DNA from: Salinibaculum rarum
GTDB taxonomy: Archaea; Halobacteriota; Halobacteria; Halobacteriales; Haloarculaceae
Direction: 5' to 3'
NCBI RefSeq assembly: GCF_030505615.1
Contig: NZ_CP129992.1
Coordinates: 1,674,001 to 1,738,000, forward strand
DNA: 64,000 bases
This document shows positions 7,994 to 16,454 of the stretch, one piece after another. Position 1 is the stretch's first letter; every line of letters starts with the position of its first letter. The notes beneath the pieces were generated by a model. The model saw only the letters and a program-made list of their open reading frames with translations, did not search any database and was not told where the DNA came from. The translations under genes were made by a program, and so were the position numbers.

Positions 7994-9224
7994 ATGCCTA
8001 TGACAAACACGGAGGATTCGTCGGACACCCCGGCGGATCGAGTTCTTCCAGGGCACTCTGGATAGTACGTCCGAAATTCAGGACGCACGAATTTTCGACA
8101 CCACGCTCCGAGACGGCGAGCAGACGCCGCGCACCTCGTTTTCCTACGAAGACAAACGAGAGATAGCCGCGCTGCTCGACGAGATGGGGACCCACGTCAT
8201 CGAGGCCGGGTTCCCGGTCAACTCCGACGCCGAGTTCGAGGCTGTCCGCGACATCGCGGCGGCCTCGACGACGGACGTCTGTGGGTTGGCTCGCGTGGTC
8301 GAACAGGATATCGAAGCCGCGCTCGATTCCGGCGTCGACATGGTCCATACGTTCGTCTCGACCAGCGACGTCCAGCTCGAAGACTCGATGCACGCGACCC
8401 GCGAACAGGCCAAACAGCGGGCCATCGAGTCGGTCGAGCGCGTGAAAGAAGCCGGTGTGGAGTGTATGTTCTCGCCGATGGACGCCACCCGGACCGACGA
8501 GGAGTTCCTGCTGGAGGTCGTGGAAGCGACCAGCCAGGCAGGGGCCGACTGGATAAACATTCCCGACACGACCGGTGTCGCGACGCCAACCCGCTTTGGG
8601 AAGATGGTCGCGAAGGTCGTCGACGCGACCGTCGAGGGAACCCACGTCGACGTGCACACTCACGACGACTTCGGGCTGGCCGCCGCGAACGCGCTGGCCG
8701 GCTTCGAGGCCGGAGCCAGCCAGGCACAGGTGTCGGTCAACGGAATCGGCGAGCGTGCCGGCAACGCCGCTTACGAGGAGGTCGTCATGGCGTTGCGGTC
8801 GCTGTACGACGTCGACACCGGCATCGACACGACGAAGATCACCGAACTCTCGCGGCTGGTCGAGGAACGCTCGGATGTCCCGACCCCGGGCAACAAGCCC
8901 GTCGTCGGCGACAACGCCTTCTCTCACGAGAGTGGCATCCACGCCGCCGGGGTCATCGAGAACACCGACACCTTCGAGCCGGGTGTCATGACCCCCGAGA
9001 TGGTCGGGGCCGAGCGCGAACTGGTGCTCGGGAAACACACCGGTAACCACTCCGTCCGCCAGCGCCTCGAAGAGGTGGGCTACGAGCCGACCGAGGACGA
9101 GGTGCGGGAAGTCACCCGCCGCGTCAAGGACTTCGGCGCGGAGAAACAGCGGGTCACGATGGACGAACTCGAGAAGTTCGCCCGCGAAGTCGGTGTCGAA
9201 CAGGTCGAGGAGGTCCGGGCGTAG
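7994..9224 (+). pseudogene. leuA: 2-isopropylmalate synthase (or citramalate synthase) with an N-terminal frameshift
   Basis: LeuA condenses 2-oxoisovalerate with acetyl-CoA in leucine synthesis; close relatives make citramalate. The body from about 8010 is intact: RIEFFQGTLDSTSEI, the catalytic DTTLRDGEQTP, HTHDDFG, NGIGERAGN and SGIHAAG. The C-terminal leucine-binding regulatory domain is absent, as I recall for this haloarchaeal type. The promoter points to the ATG at 7994, but that frame ends in TAG near 8063 and the catalytic frame is shifted by +1. The first in-frame ATG, 8184, lies after the catalytic motif. So the gene is either broken or mis-sequenced near 8035-8045, or it is translated by frameshifting. 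It heads the ilv-leu cluster. Confidence 0.8.
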
Positions 9225-9392
9225 CCACATGGCTGGCGCCTTTCCGGCCGCATCCACACGCCAGCGGCTGGTAAACTGCCGTCGTGGGGCGGTCCGACAC
9301 ACCCGAGTGCGGCACGCGGTCGTGTCGGCCCCCGAAACAGCCGCGTGTGTGCCCAGTCTCCCGCGGGTGTGGGCACGCGCGTCTCAGAAGCC

Positions 9393-9399
9393 TTATTAT
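9393..9399 (+). promoter_or_regulatory. TATA box for the ilv leader transcript
   Basis: TTATTAT (within CCTTATTATG) is centred 29 nt before the ATG of the leader ORF at 9425, so the transcript probably begins at or a few bases before that codon. Confidence 0.6.
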
Positions 9400-9424
9400 G
9401 CGGGCCAATTAGATATTCGTACTG

Positions 9425-9505
9425 ATGCGACCGTCCGCGTGCGGCACCGCGCAGCCCCGTCTCGACGGGAGCGACGCCTCTCTCCTTATTGTAGGGGCGG
9501 TATAG
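9425..9505 (+). CDS. Putative branched-chain amino acid leader peptide
   Basis: The 26-codon frame starts MRPSACGTAQPR and ends SLLIVGAV, followed by TAG. Five of the last seven residues are Leu, Ile or Val, and they use CTT, ATT and GTA, codons seldom seen in the neighbouring genes, which favour CTC, ATC and GTC. The ATG is placed as for a leaderless start. The stop codon lies in the loop-stem of a GC hairpin, and the next full gene is ilvB. The arrangement resembles bacterial ilv/leu leader peptides. No function has been shown here; this is inference from sequence layout. Confidence 0.5.
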   Translation: MRPSACGTAQPRLDGSDASLLIVGAV

Positions 9506-9510
9506 CCCCT
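9493..9510 (+). promoter_or_regulatory. Leader hairpin, possible attenuator
   Basis: AGGGGC (9493-9498) pairs perfectly with GCCCCT (9505-9510) around a 6-nt loop GGTATA that holds most of the leader stop codon. A second GCCCC at 9454-9458, inside the leader ORF, could pair with the same GGGGC, so two exclusive structures exist. No T-run follows, so it is not a standard intrinsic terminator. Confidence 0.5.
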
Positions 9511-9593
9511 CACACACAGTCCCACGTCGGTCGAGTATCGCGTTCACAGCCAGACAGTATGGAGACACACATGACACAATCACAGGAGGGACG

Positions 9594-11372
9594 ATGAGCG
9601 AACGAGCATCCGTCCCAAAGGAAGACGAACCGGACGCCGAGGCCGACGAGGCCGAGGCAGAACCAGACGACGCGGAGATACAGACAGGCGCAGACGCCGT
9701 CGCGGCGTCCCTGGAGAATGCCGGGGTCAAGTATCTCTTCGGTGTGCAGGGCGGGGCTATCATGCCCGTCTACGACGCGCTGTACGAACACGAGGAGATG
9801 ACCCACGTCACGATGGCCCACGAACAGGGCGCAGTCCACGCTGCCGACGCCTACGGCATCGTGACCGGTAACCCGGGCGTCTGTATGGCCACTTCGGGGC
9901 CGGGCGCGACGAACCTCGTCACCGGTATCGCCGACGCCAACATGGACTCGGACCCGCTGATTGCCCTGACCGGACAGGTCCCGACGAACTTCGTCGGCAA
10001 CGACGCCTTCCAGGAGACCGACACCATCGGCGTCACCCAGCCTATCACGAAACACAACATCTTCGCCCAGAGCCCCGACGAAGTGGGCGCGGACGTCGGT
10101 GAGGCGTGGGCGCTGGCAAACGAGGGTCGACAGGGACCGACGCTGGTCGACCTGCCGAAAGACGTGACCCAGACCGAGACGGACAGCCAGCCGACCGAAC
10201 CGACGACGCCGGACACGTACAACCCACCCGAGGAGGCCGACCCGGTCATCGCCGAGGAAGCCGCAAAGGTCCTCGCCGACGCCGACCGCCCGGTCATCCT
10301 CGCCGGCGGTGGCGTCATCAAGGGCGAAGCGACCGACGAACTCCGTCAGTTCGCCCACGACTACGGGATTCCGGTCGTCCAGACGATGCCCGGGACGGGC
10401 GCGTTCCCCGACGACGACCCGCTCAGCCTGGAAATCGCCGGGATGCACGGCACGGGCTATGGCAACCTCGCCATCTCGAACTGTGACGTGTTGCTCGGCA
10501 TCGGGACGCGCTTCGACGACCGCCTGACCGGCGGCATCGACACGTTCGCGCCCGACGCCGACGTCATCCACGTCGACATCGACCCCGCGGAAATCTCGAA
10601 GAACGTCCACGCCGACTACCCGCTCGTGGGCGACGCAAAGCAGGTCATCCGCCAACTCGACGACGAACTCGAGGATGCGCCGGACTGTCAGGCGTGGCGC
10701 GACCAGTGTGACCAGTGGAAAGACGAGTATCCAATGGACTACGAGATGCCGGAGGACGAACCACTGAAACCCCAGTACGTCGTCGAGAAGTACGACGAGG
10801 TGACGCCCGACGACACCATCGTCGCCGCCGGCGTCGGCCAACACCAGATGTGGGCCTGGCAGTACTGGACCTGGAAACACCCGCGGACGTGGGTGACCAG
10901 CCACGGCCTCGGCACGATGGGCTATGCCGTGCCCGCGGCCATCGGCGCGAAAATCGCAGCCCCAGACCAGGAAGTCGTCGCCTTCGACGGCGACGGTTCC
11001 TTCCTGATGACGGCACAGGAACTGTCTGTCGCAGTCAGGGAGAACCTGAACCTCACCATCGTCGTCCTGAACAACGAGGCGGTCGGGATGGTCCGCCAGT
11101 GGCAGGACGGCTTCTACGAGGGCCGCCGGATGGCCTCGGAGTATCCCTGGATTCCGCAGTTCGACAAACTCGCCGAAGCCTTCGGCGCGCAGGGGCTCCG
11201 TCTCGAGGAGGCCGACAACGTCGAAGACGTGATTCAGGAGGCCCGCGAGTACGACGGCCCCTCTGTCATCGACGCTATCATCGACCCGAGCGAGAACGTC
11301 TACCCGATGGTTCCGAGCGGGGGCGACAACGCCCGCTTTGCACTGAACGAACAGCATCTGGAGGACCTCTAA
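9594..11372 (+). CDS. ilvB: Acetolactate synthase large subunit
   Basis: This TPP-dependent enzyme makes acetolactate or acetohydroxybutyrate, the first common step to valine, leucine and isoleucine. The 592-residue protein has an acidic N-terminal tail, then GVKYLFGVQGGAIMPVYDAL with the family's early segment, AHEQGAVHAADAYG with the catalytic glutamate, TSGPGATNLVTG, and the C-terminal TPP motif GDGSFLMTAQEL ending near VVLNNE. An SD sequence GGAGG sits about 5 nt before the ATG, unlike the leaderless genes around it. This fits a message with a long 5' leader. ilvN follows after one base. Confidence 0.96.
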   Translation: MSERASVPKEDEPDAEADEAEAEPDDAEIQTGADAVAASLENAGVKYLFGVQGGAIMPVYDALYEHEEMTHVTMAHEQGAVHAADAYGIVTGNPGVCMATSGPGATNLVTGIADANMDSDPLIALTGQVPTNFVGNDAFQETDTIGVTQPITKHNIFAQSPDEVGADVGEAWALANEGRQGPTLVDLPKDVTQTETDSQPTEPTTPDTYNPPEEADPVIAEEAAKVLADADRPVILAGGGVIKGEATDELRQFAHDYGIPVVQTMPGTGAFPDDDPLSLEIAGMHGTGYGNLAISNCDVLLGIGTRFDDRLTGGIDTFAPDADVIHVDIDPAEISKNVHADYPLVGDAKQVIRQLDDELEDAPDCQAWRDQCDQWKDEYPMDYEMPEDEPLKPQYVVEKYDEVTPDDTIVAAGVGQHQMWAWQYWTWKHPRTWVTSHGLGTMGYAVPAAIGAKIAAPDQEVVAFDGDGSFLMTAQELSVAVRENLNLTIVVLNNEAVGMVRQWQDGFYEGRRMASEYPWIPQFDKLAEAFGAQGLRLEEADNVEDVIQEAREYDGPSVIDAIIDPSENVYPMVPSGGDNARFALNEQHLEDL

Positions 11373-11373
11373 G

Positions 11374-12033
11374 ATGACACAAGGCGAACTTCCCGGACCG
11401 CACCCCGACGAGCGGACGCTCCCGGAGGGACGACGTAACGAGCAGGGAATCCGTATCGACCCCGAGGCAGAGGCAGAACACCCGCCAGAGCGGACGGTGC
11501 TCTCGGCGCTGGTGAAAAACGAACCTGGCGTGCTCGCGGAGGCCGCTGGCCTCTTCAGCCGTCGACAGTTCAACATCGACTCGCTGACTGTCGGACGCAC
11601 CATCGACGACGAACTCTCCCGGATGACCATCGTCATCGAGGAGCCACGCCCGGGCGTCGACCAGGCGAAAAAGCAACTGGAGAAACTCATTCCGGTCGTC
11701 TCGGTGCGTGAACTGGACACCGACGCCGTCCAGCGCGAACTGGTCATCGTGAAGGTCAACGGCGAAGACCCGGACAAGGTCAACGCCATCACCGAGATGT
11801 ACGACGGCAACACGCTCGATGCCGGCCCGCGGACTATCACCGTCGAGATTACCGGCGCCGAACAGAAGATAGACGACGCAATCGACGCCTTCGAGCAGTT
11901 TGGCATCCGCGAACTCGTCCGGACTGGGTACGCGGCGCTGGCCCGCGGCGAGGCACCGACGGCACAGGTCAAACAGCCGAACAAGGCACCGACAGACGCG
12001 CAAGTTGCGACACAGGAGGTTTCAGATGACTGA
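11374..12033 (+). CDS. ilvN: Acetolactate synthase small (regulatory) subunit
   Basis: The 219-residue protein has a variable acidic N-terminus of about 40 residues. An ACT domain follows ([33 protein letters not shown]), then the C-terminal small-subunit domain with [13 protein letters not shown]. It binds IlvB and transmits feedback control by branched-chain amino acids. The gene starts one base after ilvB, and its end overlaps the ilvC start by 8 nt. Translational coupling is therefore likely. Confidence 0.95.
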   Translation: MTQGELPGPHPDERTLPEGRRNEQGIRIDPEAEAEHPPERTVLSALVKNEPGVLAEAAGLFSRRQFNIDSLTVGRTIDDELSRMTIVIEEPRPGVDQAKKQLEKLIPVVSVRELDTDAVQRELVIVKVNGEDPDKVNAITEMYDGNTLDAGPRTITVEITGAEQKIDDAIDAFEQFGIRELVRTGYAALARGEAPTAQVKQPNKAPTDAQVATQEVSDD

Positions 12034-13027
12034 GAACAACTTCAACACAGACGTGTACTACGACGAGGACGCAGACGAATCGAACATCGAAGACAAGACG
12101 GTCGCTGTCCTGGGCTACGGAAGCCAGGGCCACGCCCACGCGCTCAACCTCGCGGACAGCGGGGTCGACGTGGTCGTCGGTCTCCGCAGAGGTTCGGACT
12201 CGTGGGACGCCGCCGAGGCCGAAGGGCTGCGCGTAGAGACGCCCGAACAGGCTGCTGCAGAAGGTAATATCGTGAACATGCTCATCCCGGACACCGTCCA
12301 GCCCCACGTCTGGGAGAACATCGAGGCGGAACTGGATGCTGGCGATACGCTCCAGTTCGCACACGGGTTCAACATCCACTACGGGCAGATCGAACCGCCC
12401 GAGGATGTGGACGTGACGATGATCGCACCAAAATCTCCCGGGCACCTCGTGCGCCGGACCTACCAGCGCGACGAGGGAACGCCCGGCCTGCTGGCGGTCT
12501 ATCAGAATGCCACGGGCGAGGCCAAAGCCGAGGCCATCGCGTACGGGAAGGCCATCGGCTGTACCCGTGCCGGCCTCATCGAGACTACCTTCCGCGAGGA
12601 GACCGAGACGGACATCTTCGGGGAGCAGGCGGTGCTCTGTGGCGGTGTGACCAGTCTGGTCAAAGCCGGTTTCGAGACGCTCGTCGACGCGGGCTACTCG
12701 CCCGAGATGGCCTACTTCGAGTGTCTGAACGAGATGAAGCTGATTGTCGACCTGATGTACGAGGGCGGCAACATGGAGATGTGGAACTCGGTGTCGGATA
12801 CCGCCGAGTACGGCGGGCTGACCCGAGGTGACGACGTCATCAACCGCGAGGCGATGGACGAGATTCTGGAGGGTGTCCAGAACGGCGAGTTCGCACGCGA
12901 ATGGATAAACGAGAATCAGGCCAACCGCCCGGCCTACAAACAGTACCGCCAGGCAGAGCAGGACCACCAGATAGAGGAGGTCGGCGAGCGCCTGCGCGAA
13001 CTGTTCGAGTGGGGCGAACAGGAGTGA
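12026..13027 (+). CDS. ilvC: Ketol-acid reductoisomerase (class I)
   Basis: The enzyme isomerises and reduces acetolactate to dihydroxyisovalerate with NAD(P)H and Mg2+. The 333-residue protein has the nucleotide-binding loop [15 protein letters not shown], the following LRRGSDSW that usually contacts the cofactor phosphate, [15 protein letters not shown], and the knotted C-terminal domain with [18 protein letters not shown] strong SD sequence GGAGGT lies 7 nt before the ATG, inside the end of ilvN. The frame is open upstream, but only this start gives the family N-terminus. Confidence 0.96.
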   Translation: MTENNFNTDVYYDEDADESNIEDKTVAVLGYGSQGHAHALNLADSGVDVVVGLRRGSDSWDAAEAEGLRVETPEQAAAEGNIVNMLIPDTVQPHVWENIEAELDAGDTLQFAHGFNIHYGQIEPPEDVDVTMIAPKSPGHLVRRTYQRDEGTPGLLAVYQNATGEAKAEAIAYGKAIGCTRAGLIETTFREETETDIFGEQAVLCGGVTSLVKAGFETLVDAGYSPEMAYFECLNEMKLIVDLMYEGGNMEMWNSVSDTAEYGGLTRGDDVINREAMDEILEGVQNGEFAREWINENQANRPAYKQYRQAEQDHQIEEVGERLRELFEWGEQE

Positions 13028-13031
13028 CACG

Positions 13032-13247
13032 ATGACGATGAAAGACGTGGACCACACGCATCCACACACGAACGAACCCTTCGGCGAACTGCACAACCGC
13101 GGTGCAGTCGTCGCCGCGGACGGGGGCCACCCCGGCGAAGACGACACAGAGACCGACCGAATGGAAGATGTAAGCCACGAACCTCCCTCAGAGGGCGCCA
13201 ACCGCGCCTTCGAGCGGGGCACAGAAGGACGAGACGAGACTGTATGA
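13032..13247 (+). CDS. Small operon protein between ilvC and leuC
   Basis: The 71-residue product is highly polar and His-rich near its N-terminus (DVDHTHPHTNEPFGELHNRG). No fold or family is recognised. It lies 4 nt after ilvC, and its TGA overlaps the leuC ATG (ATGA), so it is probably translated as part of the operon. An ATG at 13038 is an alternative start. I recall a small gene at the same place in other haloarchaea. A metal-related or regulatory role would be a guess. Confidence 0.65.
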   Translation: MTMKDVDHTHPHTNEPFGELHNRGAVVAADGGHPGEDDTETDRMEDVSHEPPSEGANRAFERGTEGRDETV

Positions 13248-14665
13248 GTCAGAACACACTGTACGACAACGTCTGGGACAGACACAAGGTAACGACGCTG
13301 CCGAACGGACAGGACCAGCTGTTTGTCGGTCTGCACCTCATCCACGAGGTCACGAGCCCGCAAGCGTTCGGGATGCTCCGTGAACGCGACATCGAGGTTG
13401 CCCGCCCGGACCTGACGCTGGCGACGGTCGACCACATCGTCCCGACGGCAGACCAGTCCCGGCCCTACAGCGACGACGCCGCCGAGGAGATGATGGCCGA
13501 ACTCGAAGAGAACGTCCGCGACGCGGACATCGACTTTCTGGACCCCACGAGCGGGGACCAGGGCATCGTCCACGTCGTCGGTCCGGAGCAGGGACTGACC
13601 CAGCCCGGCAAGACCATCGTCTGTGGTGACAGCCACACCTCGACGCACGGTGCCTTCGGCGCGCTGGCTTTCGGTATCGGCACCTCCCAGATTCGGGACG
13701 TACTGGCCACCCAGACCATCGCGATGGACAAACAGAAGGTCCGCAAGATTCAGGTCGACGGCCAGCTCCAGGAGGGCGTCGAGGCCAAGGACATCATCCT
13801 CGAAATCATCCGCCGGCTGGGTACGGAGGGCGGCGTCGGCTACGTCTACGAGTACGCCGGCGAGGCCATCGAGGACCTGGGGATGGAAGGCCGGATGAGC
13901 ATCTGTAACATGTCCATCGAGGGTGGCGCTCGCGCGGGCTATGTCAACCCCGACGAGACCACCTACGAGTGGCTCGAAGAGACCGACTACTTCCAGGACA
14001 ACCCCGGCGAGTTCGAGCGTCTCAAGCCCTACTGGGAGTCCATCCGGAGTGACGACGACGCCGAGTACGACGACGTGGTCACCATCGACGGCAGTTCGCT
14101 GGAACCGGTCGTCACCTGGGGGACCACGCCCGGCCAGGGCGTCGGCATCACCGACCCGATTCCGGAACCCGAGTCGCTACCCGAGGACAAGGTCGAGACC
14201 GCCCGACGCGCTCAGGAGCACATGCGCGTCGACCCCGGCGACACGATGGAAGGCTACCAGATCGACGTGGCCTTCCTCGGGTCGTGTACGAACGCACGCC
14301 TGCCGGACCTGCGCCGTGGCGCGGAGATCGTCGAGGGCCGCGAGGTCCACGACGACGTGCGCGCGATGGTCGTCCCCGGCAGCCAGCGCGTCCAGCAGGC
14401 CGCCGAGGAGGAAGGCCTGAAAGACATCTTCGAGGAGGCCGGCTTCGACTGGCGCAACGCCGGCTGTTCGATGTGTCTGGGCATGAACGAAGACCAACTG
14501 GAGGGTGACGAAGCCTGTGCCTCCTCGTCGAACCGGAACTTCATCGGTCGACAGGGGAGCAAGGACGGTCGCACCGTGCTGATGAATCCCCAGATGGTCG
14601 CCGCCGCGGCCGTCGAAGGGGAAGTGACAGACGTGCGCGAACTTGAGGAGGTGGTGTCTGTATGA
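13244..14665 (+). CDS. leuC: 3-isopropylmalate dehydratase large subunit
   Basis: With LeuD it isomerises 2-isopropylmalate to 3-isopropylmalate using a [4Fe-4S] cluster. The 473-residue protein has GDSHTSTHGAFGALAFGIG, and the cluster cysteines in SCTNARLPDLR (about residue 348) and CSMCLGMN (about residues 407 and 410). The ATGA at its 3' end overlaps the leuD start. The start overlaps the preceding small ORF in the same way, so the three are probably coupled. Confidence 0.96.
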   Translation: MSQNTLYDNVWDRHKVTTLPNGQDQLFVGLHLIHEVTSPQAFGMLRERDIEVARPDLTLATVDHIVPTADQSRPYSDDAAEEMMAELEENVRDADIDFLDPTSGDQGIVHVVGPEQGLTQPGKTIVCGDSHTSTHGAFGALAFGIGTSQIRDVLATQTIAMDKQKVRKIQVDGQLQEGVEAKDIILEIIRRLGTEGGVGYVYEYAGEAIEDLGMEGRMSICNMSIEGGARAGYVNPDETTYEWLEETDYFQDNPGEFERLKPYWESIRSDDDAEYDDVVTIDGSSLEPVVTWGTTPGQGVGITDPIPEPESLPEDKVETARRAQEHMRVDPGDTMEGYQIDVAFLGSCTNARLPDLRRGAEIVEGREVHDDVRAMVVPGSQRVQQAAEEEGLKDIFEEAGFDWRNAGCSMCLGMNEDQLEGDEACASSSNRNFIGRQGSKDGRTVLMNPQMVAAAAVEGEVTDVRELEEVVSV

Positions 14666-15279
14666 CTGGAACCGAGGACATTCCTGAGGTGACGGAGGTC
14701 TCTGGAACTGGGATTCCCATCCGCGGGAACGACATCGACACCGACCAGATAATCCCGGCCCGCTTTATGAAGGTCGTCACCTTCGACGGACTGGGCGAGT
14801 TCGCGTTCTTCGACCTGCGCTTCGACGACGAGGACAACCAGAAAGACCACCCGATGAACGAGGAACGGTATCAGGACGCCTCCATCATGGTGGTCAACAA
14901 CAACTTCGGCTGTGGCTCCTCCCGTGAGCACGCCCCGCAGGCGCTCATGCGCTGGGGCATCGACGCCATCATCGGCGAGAGCTTCGCGGAGATTTTCGCG
15001 GGCAACTGCCTCGCGCTGGGCATTCCGACGGTCACCGCCGACCACGAGACGATCAACGACCTCCAGCAGTGGGTCGAGGACAACCCCGACGGCGAAATCG
15101 ACATTGACATCGCCAGCGAGACCATCACATACGGCGGCCAGGAAGTTGGCGTCGAAGTCAACGAGGGCCAGCGCAAGGCACTCGTCGACGGTATCTGGGA
15201 CACGACGGCGCTGATGAAGTCCAATCAGAACGCTATCGAACAGACGGCTGCCGACCTGCCGTACACCGACCCTGCCTGA
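14662..15279 (+). CDS. leuD: 3-isopropylmalate dehydratase small subunit
   Basis: LeuD forms the swivel domain of the LeuCD enzyme. The 205-residue protein has DIDTDQIIPARFMK and the conserved GCGSSREHAPQAL near residue 83. It overlaps leuC by 4 nt. It is the last gene of the ilv-leu transcription unit; the minus-strand dodecin gene ends 15 nt later. leuB, often next in line, is displaced to 18422. Confidence 0.95.
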   Translation: MTGTEDIPEVTEVSGTGIPIRGNDIDTDQIIPARFMKVVTFDGLGEFAFFDLRFDDEDNQKDHPMNEERYQDASIMVVNNNFGCGSSREHAPQALMRWGIDAIIGESFAEIFAGNCLALGIPTVTADHETINDLQQWVEDNPDGEIDIDIASETITYGGQEVGVEVNEGQRKALVDGIWDTTALMKSNQNAIEQTAADLPYTDPA

Positions 15280-15294
15280 GGGTCGCTTTCGACG

Positions 15295-15495
15295 TTACTC
15301 CTCCAGTTCGAACGCGATTTCGGTCTCGACCTGATACTCCCGGGAGTTGAGGCCCCCGACCTGGACGCTTTGCTCGACAACTTCCACCCACTGGACGTTG
15401 TCGATGGTCATCTCGGCGCGCTGGATGGCGTCGTCGACGGCTTCCTCGAAGCTCTGGCCGCTCGTTCCCATGAGCGTGATTTTCTTGAAGACCAT
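15295..15495 (-). CDS. Dodecin (flavin-binding protein)
   Basis: Dodecins form hollow dodecamers that bind riboflavin or lumichrome and buffer free flavin in haloarchaea. The 66-residue protein has the family pattern VFKKITLMGTSGQSFEEAVD, and a central Trp in NVQWVEVVEQ that stacks on the flavin. Its length is typical. The ATG lies about 27 nt after GCTTTACGG on the minus strand, so the message is probably leaderless. Confidence 0.92.
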   Translation of the reverse strand: MVFKKITLMGTSGQSFEEAVDDAIQRAEMTIDNVQWVEVVEQSVQVGGLNSREYQVETEIAFELEE

Positions 15496-16429
15496 CTCGT
15501 CGCCAAGTACGTACCACGTCGCCGTAAAGCTACGTGTGGCCGACGGGGGCTGTCGCCCGACCGAGGTTCAGTACGCTATTGTGGGTCGGCCTGGAGTGTC
15601 TACACGAATGGCCTCGCTGCCAGCCCTGGCACTGCTCGCGGTCGTCGCTACGGCCGTCATCTGGAAAGGGAGCGAACTGCTGGAAAACGCCGCGGCGCGC
15701 CTCTCGCGACACTACGGCTTGCCCGTGGCGGTCCACGGCGCGGTCGTCATCGCCATCGGCTCCTCGTTCCCGGAACTGAGCTCTGTCGTCATCAGCACGC
15801 TCGTCCACGGCGAGTTCTCGCTGGGCGTCGGGGCTATCGTCGGCAGTGCCATCTTCAATCTGCTGGTCATCCCTGCCGTCTCCGCGCTCTCGAGTGAATC
15901 GCTCGAAGCGACGCGGGATGTCGTCCACAAGGACGCCCAGTTCTACATCATCAGCGTTCTGGTGTTGTTTATCGTCTTCGCGCTCGGTGCGACGTACGTC
16001 CCAGGCGGTACGAACGAGGCGGCAGTGCTGACACCGATGCTCGCCCTCTTGCCACTCGCGACCTACGGCGTCTACGTCTTCCTCCAGTATCAGGATACCA
16101 GAGACTACACCGCCCCACTGTCGACGGGTATCGCCCCGCGTCGCGAGTGGGCGCTCGTCCTCGCGTCGCTTGTGCTCATCGCGGTCGGCGTCGAGGGAAT
16201 CGTCCGGGCTGCCCTGGGATTCGGAGCCGCCTTTGACACCCCGAGCGTGCTGTGGGGGCTGACGGTCATCGCAGCGGGGACGAGTCTCCCGGATGCGTTC
16301 GTCAGCGTGAGCGCCGCTAAGAAGGATGAAGACATCACCAGTCTCACGAACGTTCTCGGGAGCAACACGTTCAACCTTCTCGTCGCGCTCCCGGTCGGTG
16401 TCATCATCGCCGGCTCGGCCGAAATCAAC

Positions 16430-16438
16430 TTTCTGACT
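16430..16438 (+). repeat. Target site duplication, left copy
   Basis: TTTCTGACT occurs here and again at 17722-17730, one copy on each side of the insertion sequence. The two copies are identical, so insertion is probably recent. Confidence 0.85.
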
Positions 16439-16454
16439 CGGCTCTGCACGTTTA
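16436..16454 (+). repeat. Left terminal inverted repeat
   Basis: ACTCGGCTCTGCACGTTTA matches the reverse complement of 17704-17722 at 18 of 19 positions. It shares its first three bases with the target duplication, so the exact element edge is uncertain by a few bases. Confidence 0.8.

Larger units (their letters stand above)
9225..9593 (+). promoter_or_regulatory. Leader region of the ilvB operon
   Basis: This 369-nt gap has no full-size gene. It contains a TATA box at 9393-9399, a leaderless 26-codon ORF, overlapping GC stem options at 9454-9509, a 12-codon ORF at 9559-9597 that overlaps the ilvB start, and an SD sequence GGAGG just before ilvB. The first part, 9225-9390, shows nothing recognisable. 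Confidence 0.6.

Noticed and set aside
8035-8050. Programmed +1 frameshifting as the main explanation for leuA
   Set aside because: Possible, but a lost tandem CGAGT copy or a read error explains the sequence more simply, so it is kept only as an alternative.
9493-9510. Calling the ilv leader hairpin an intrinsic terminator
   Set aside because: No T-run follows; archaeal termination depends on T-rich tracts, so it is listed as a regulatory hairpin instead.
9510-11984. 824-residue minus-strand reading frame
   Set aside because: It lies antisense to ilvB and ilvN, which have complete domain motifs. GC-rich third positions keep the opposite strand open.
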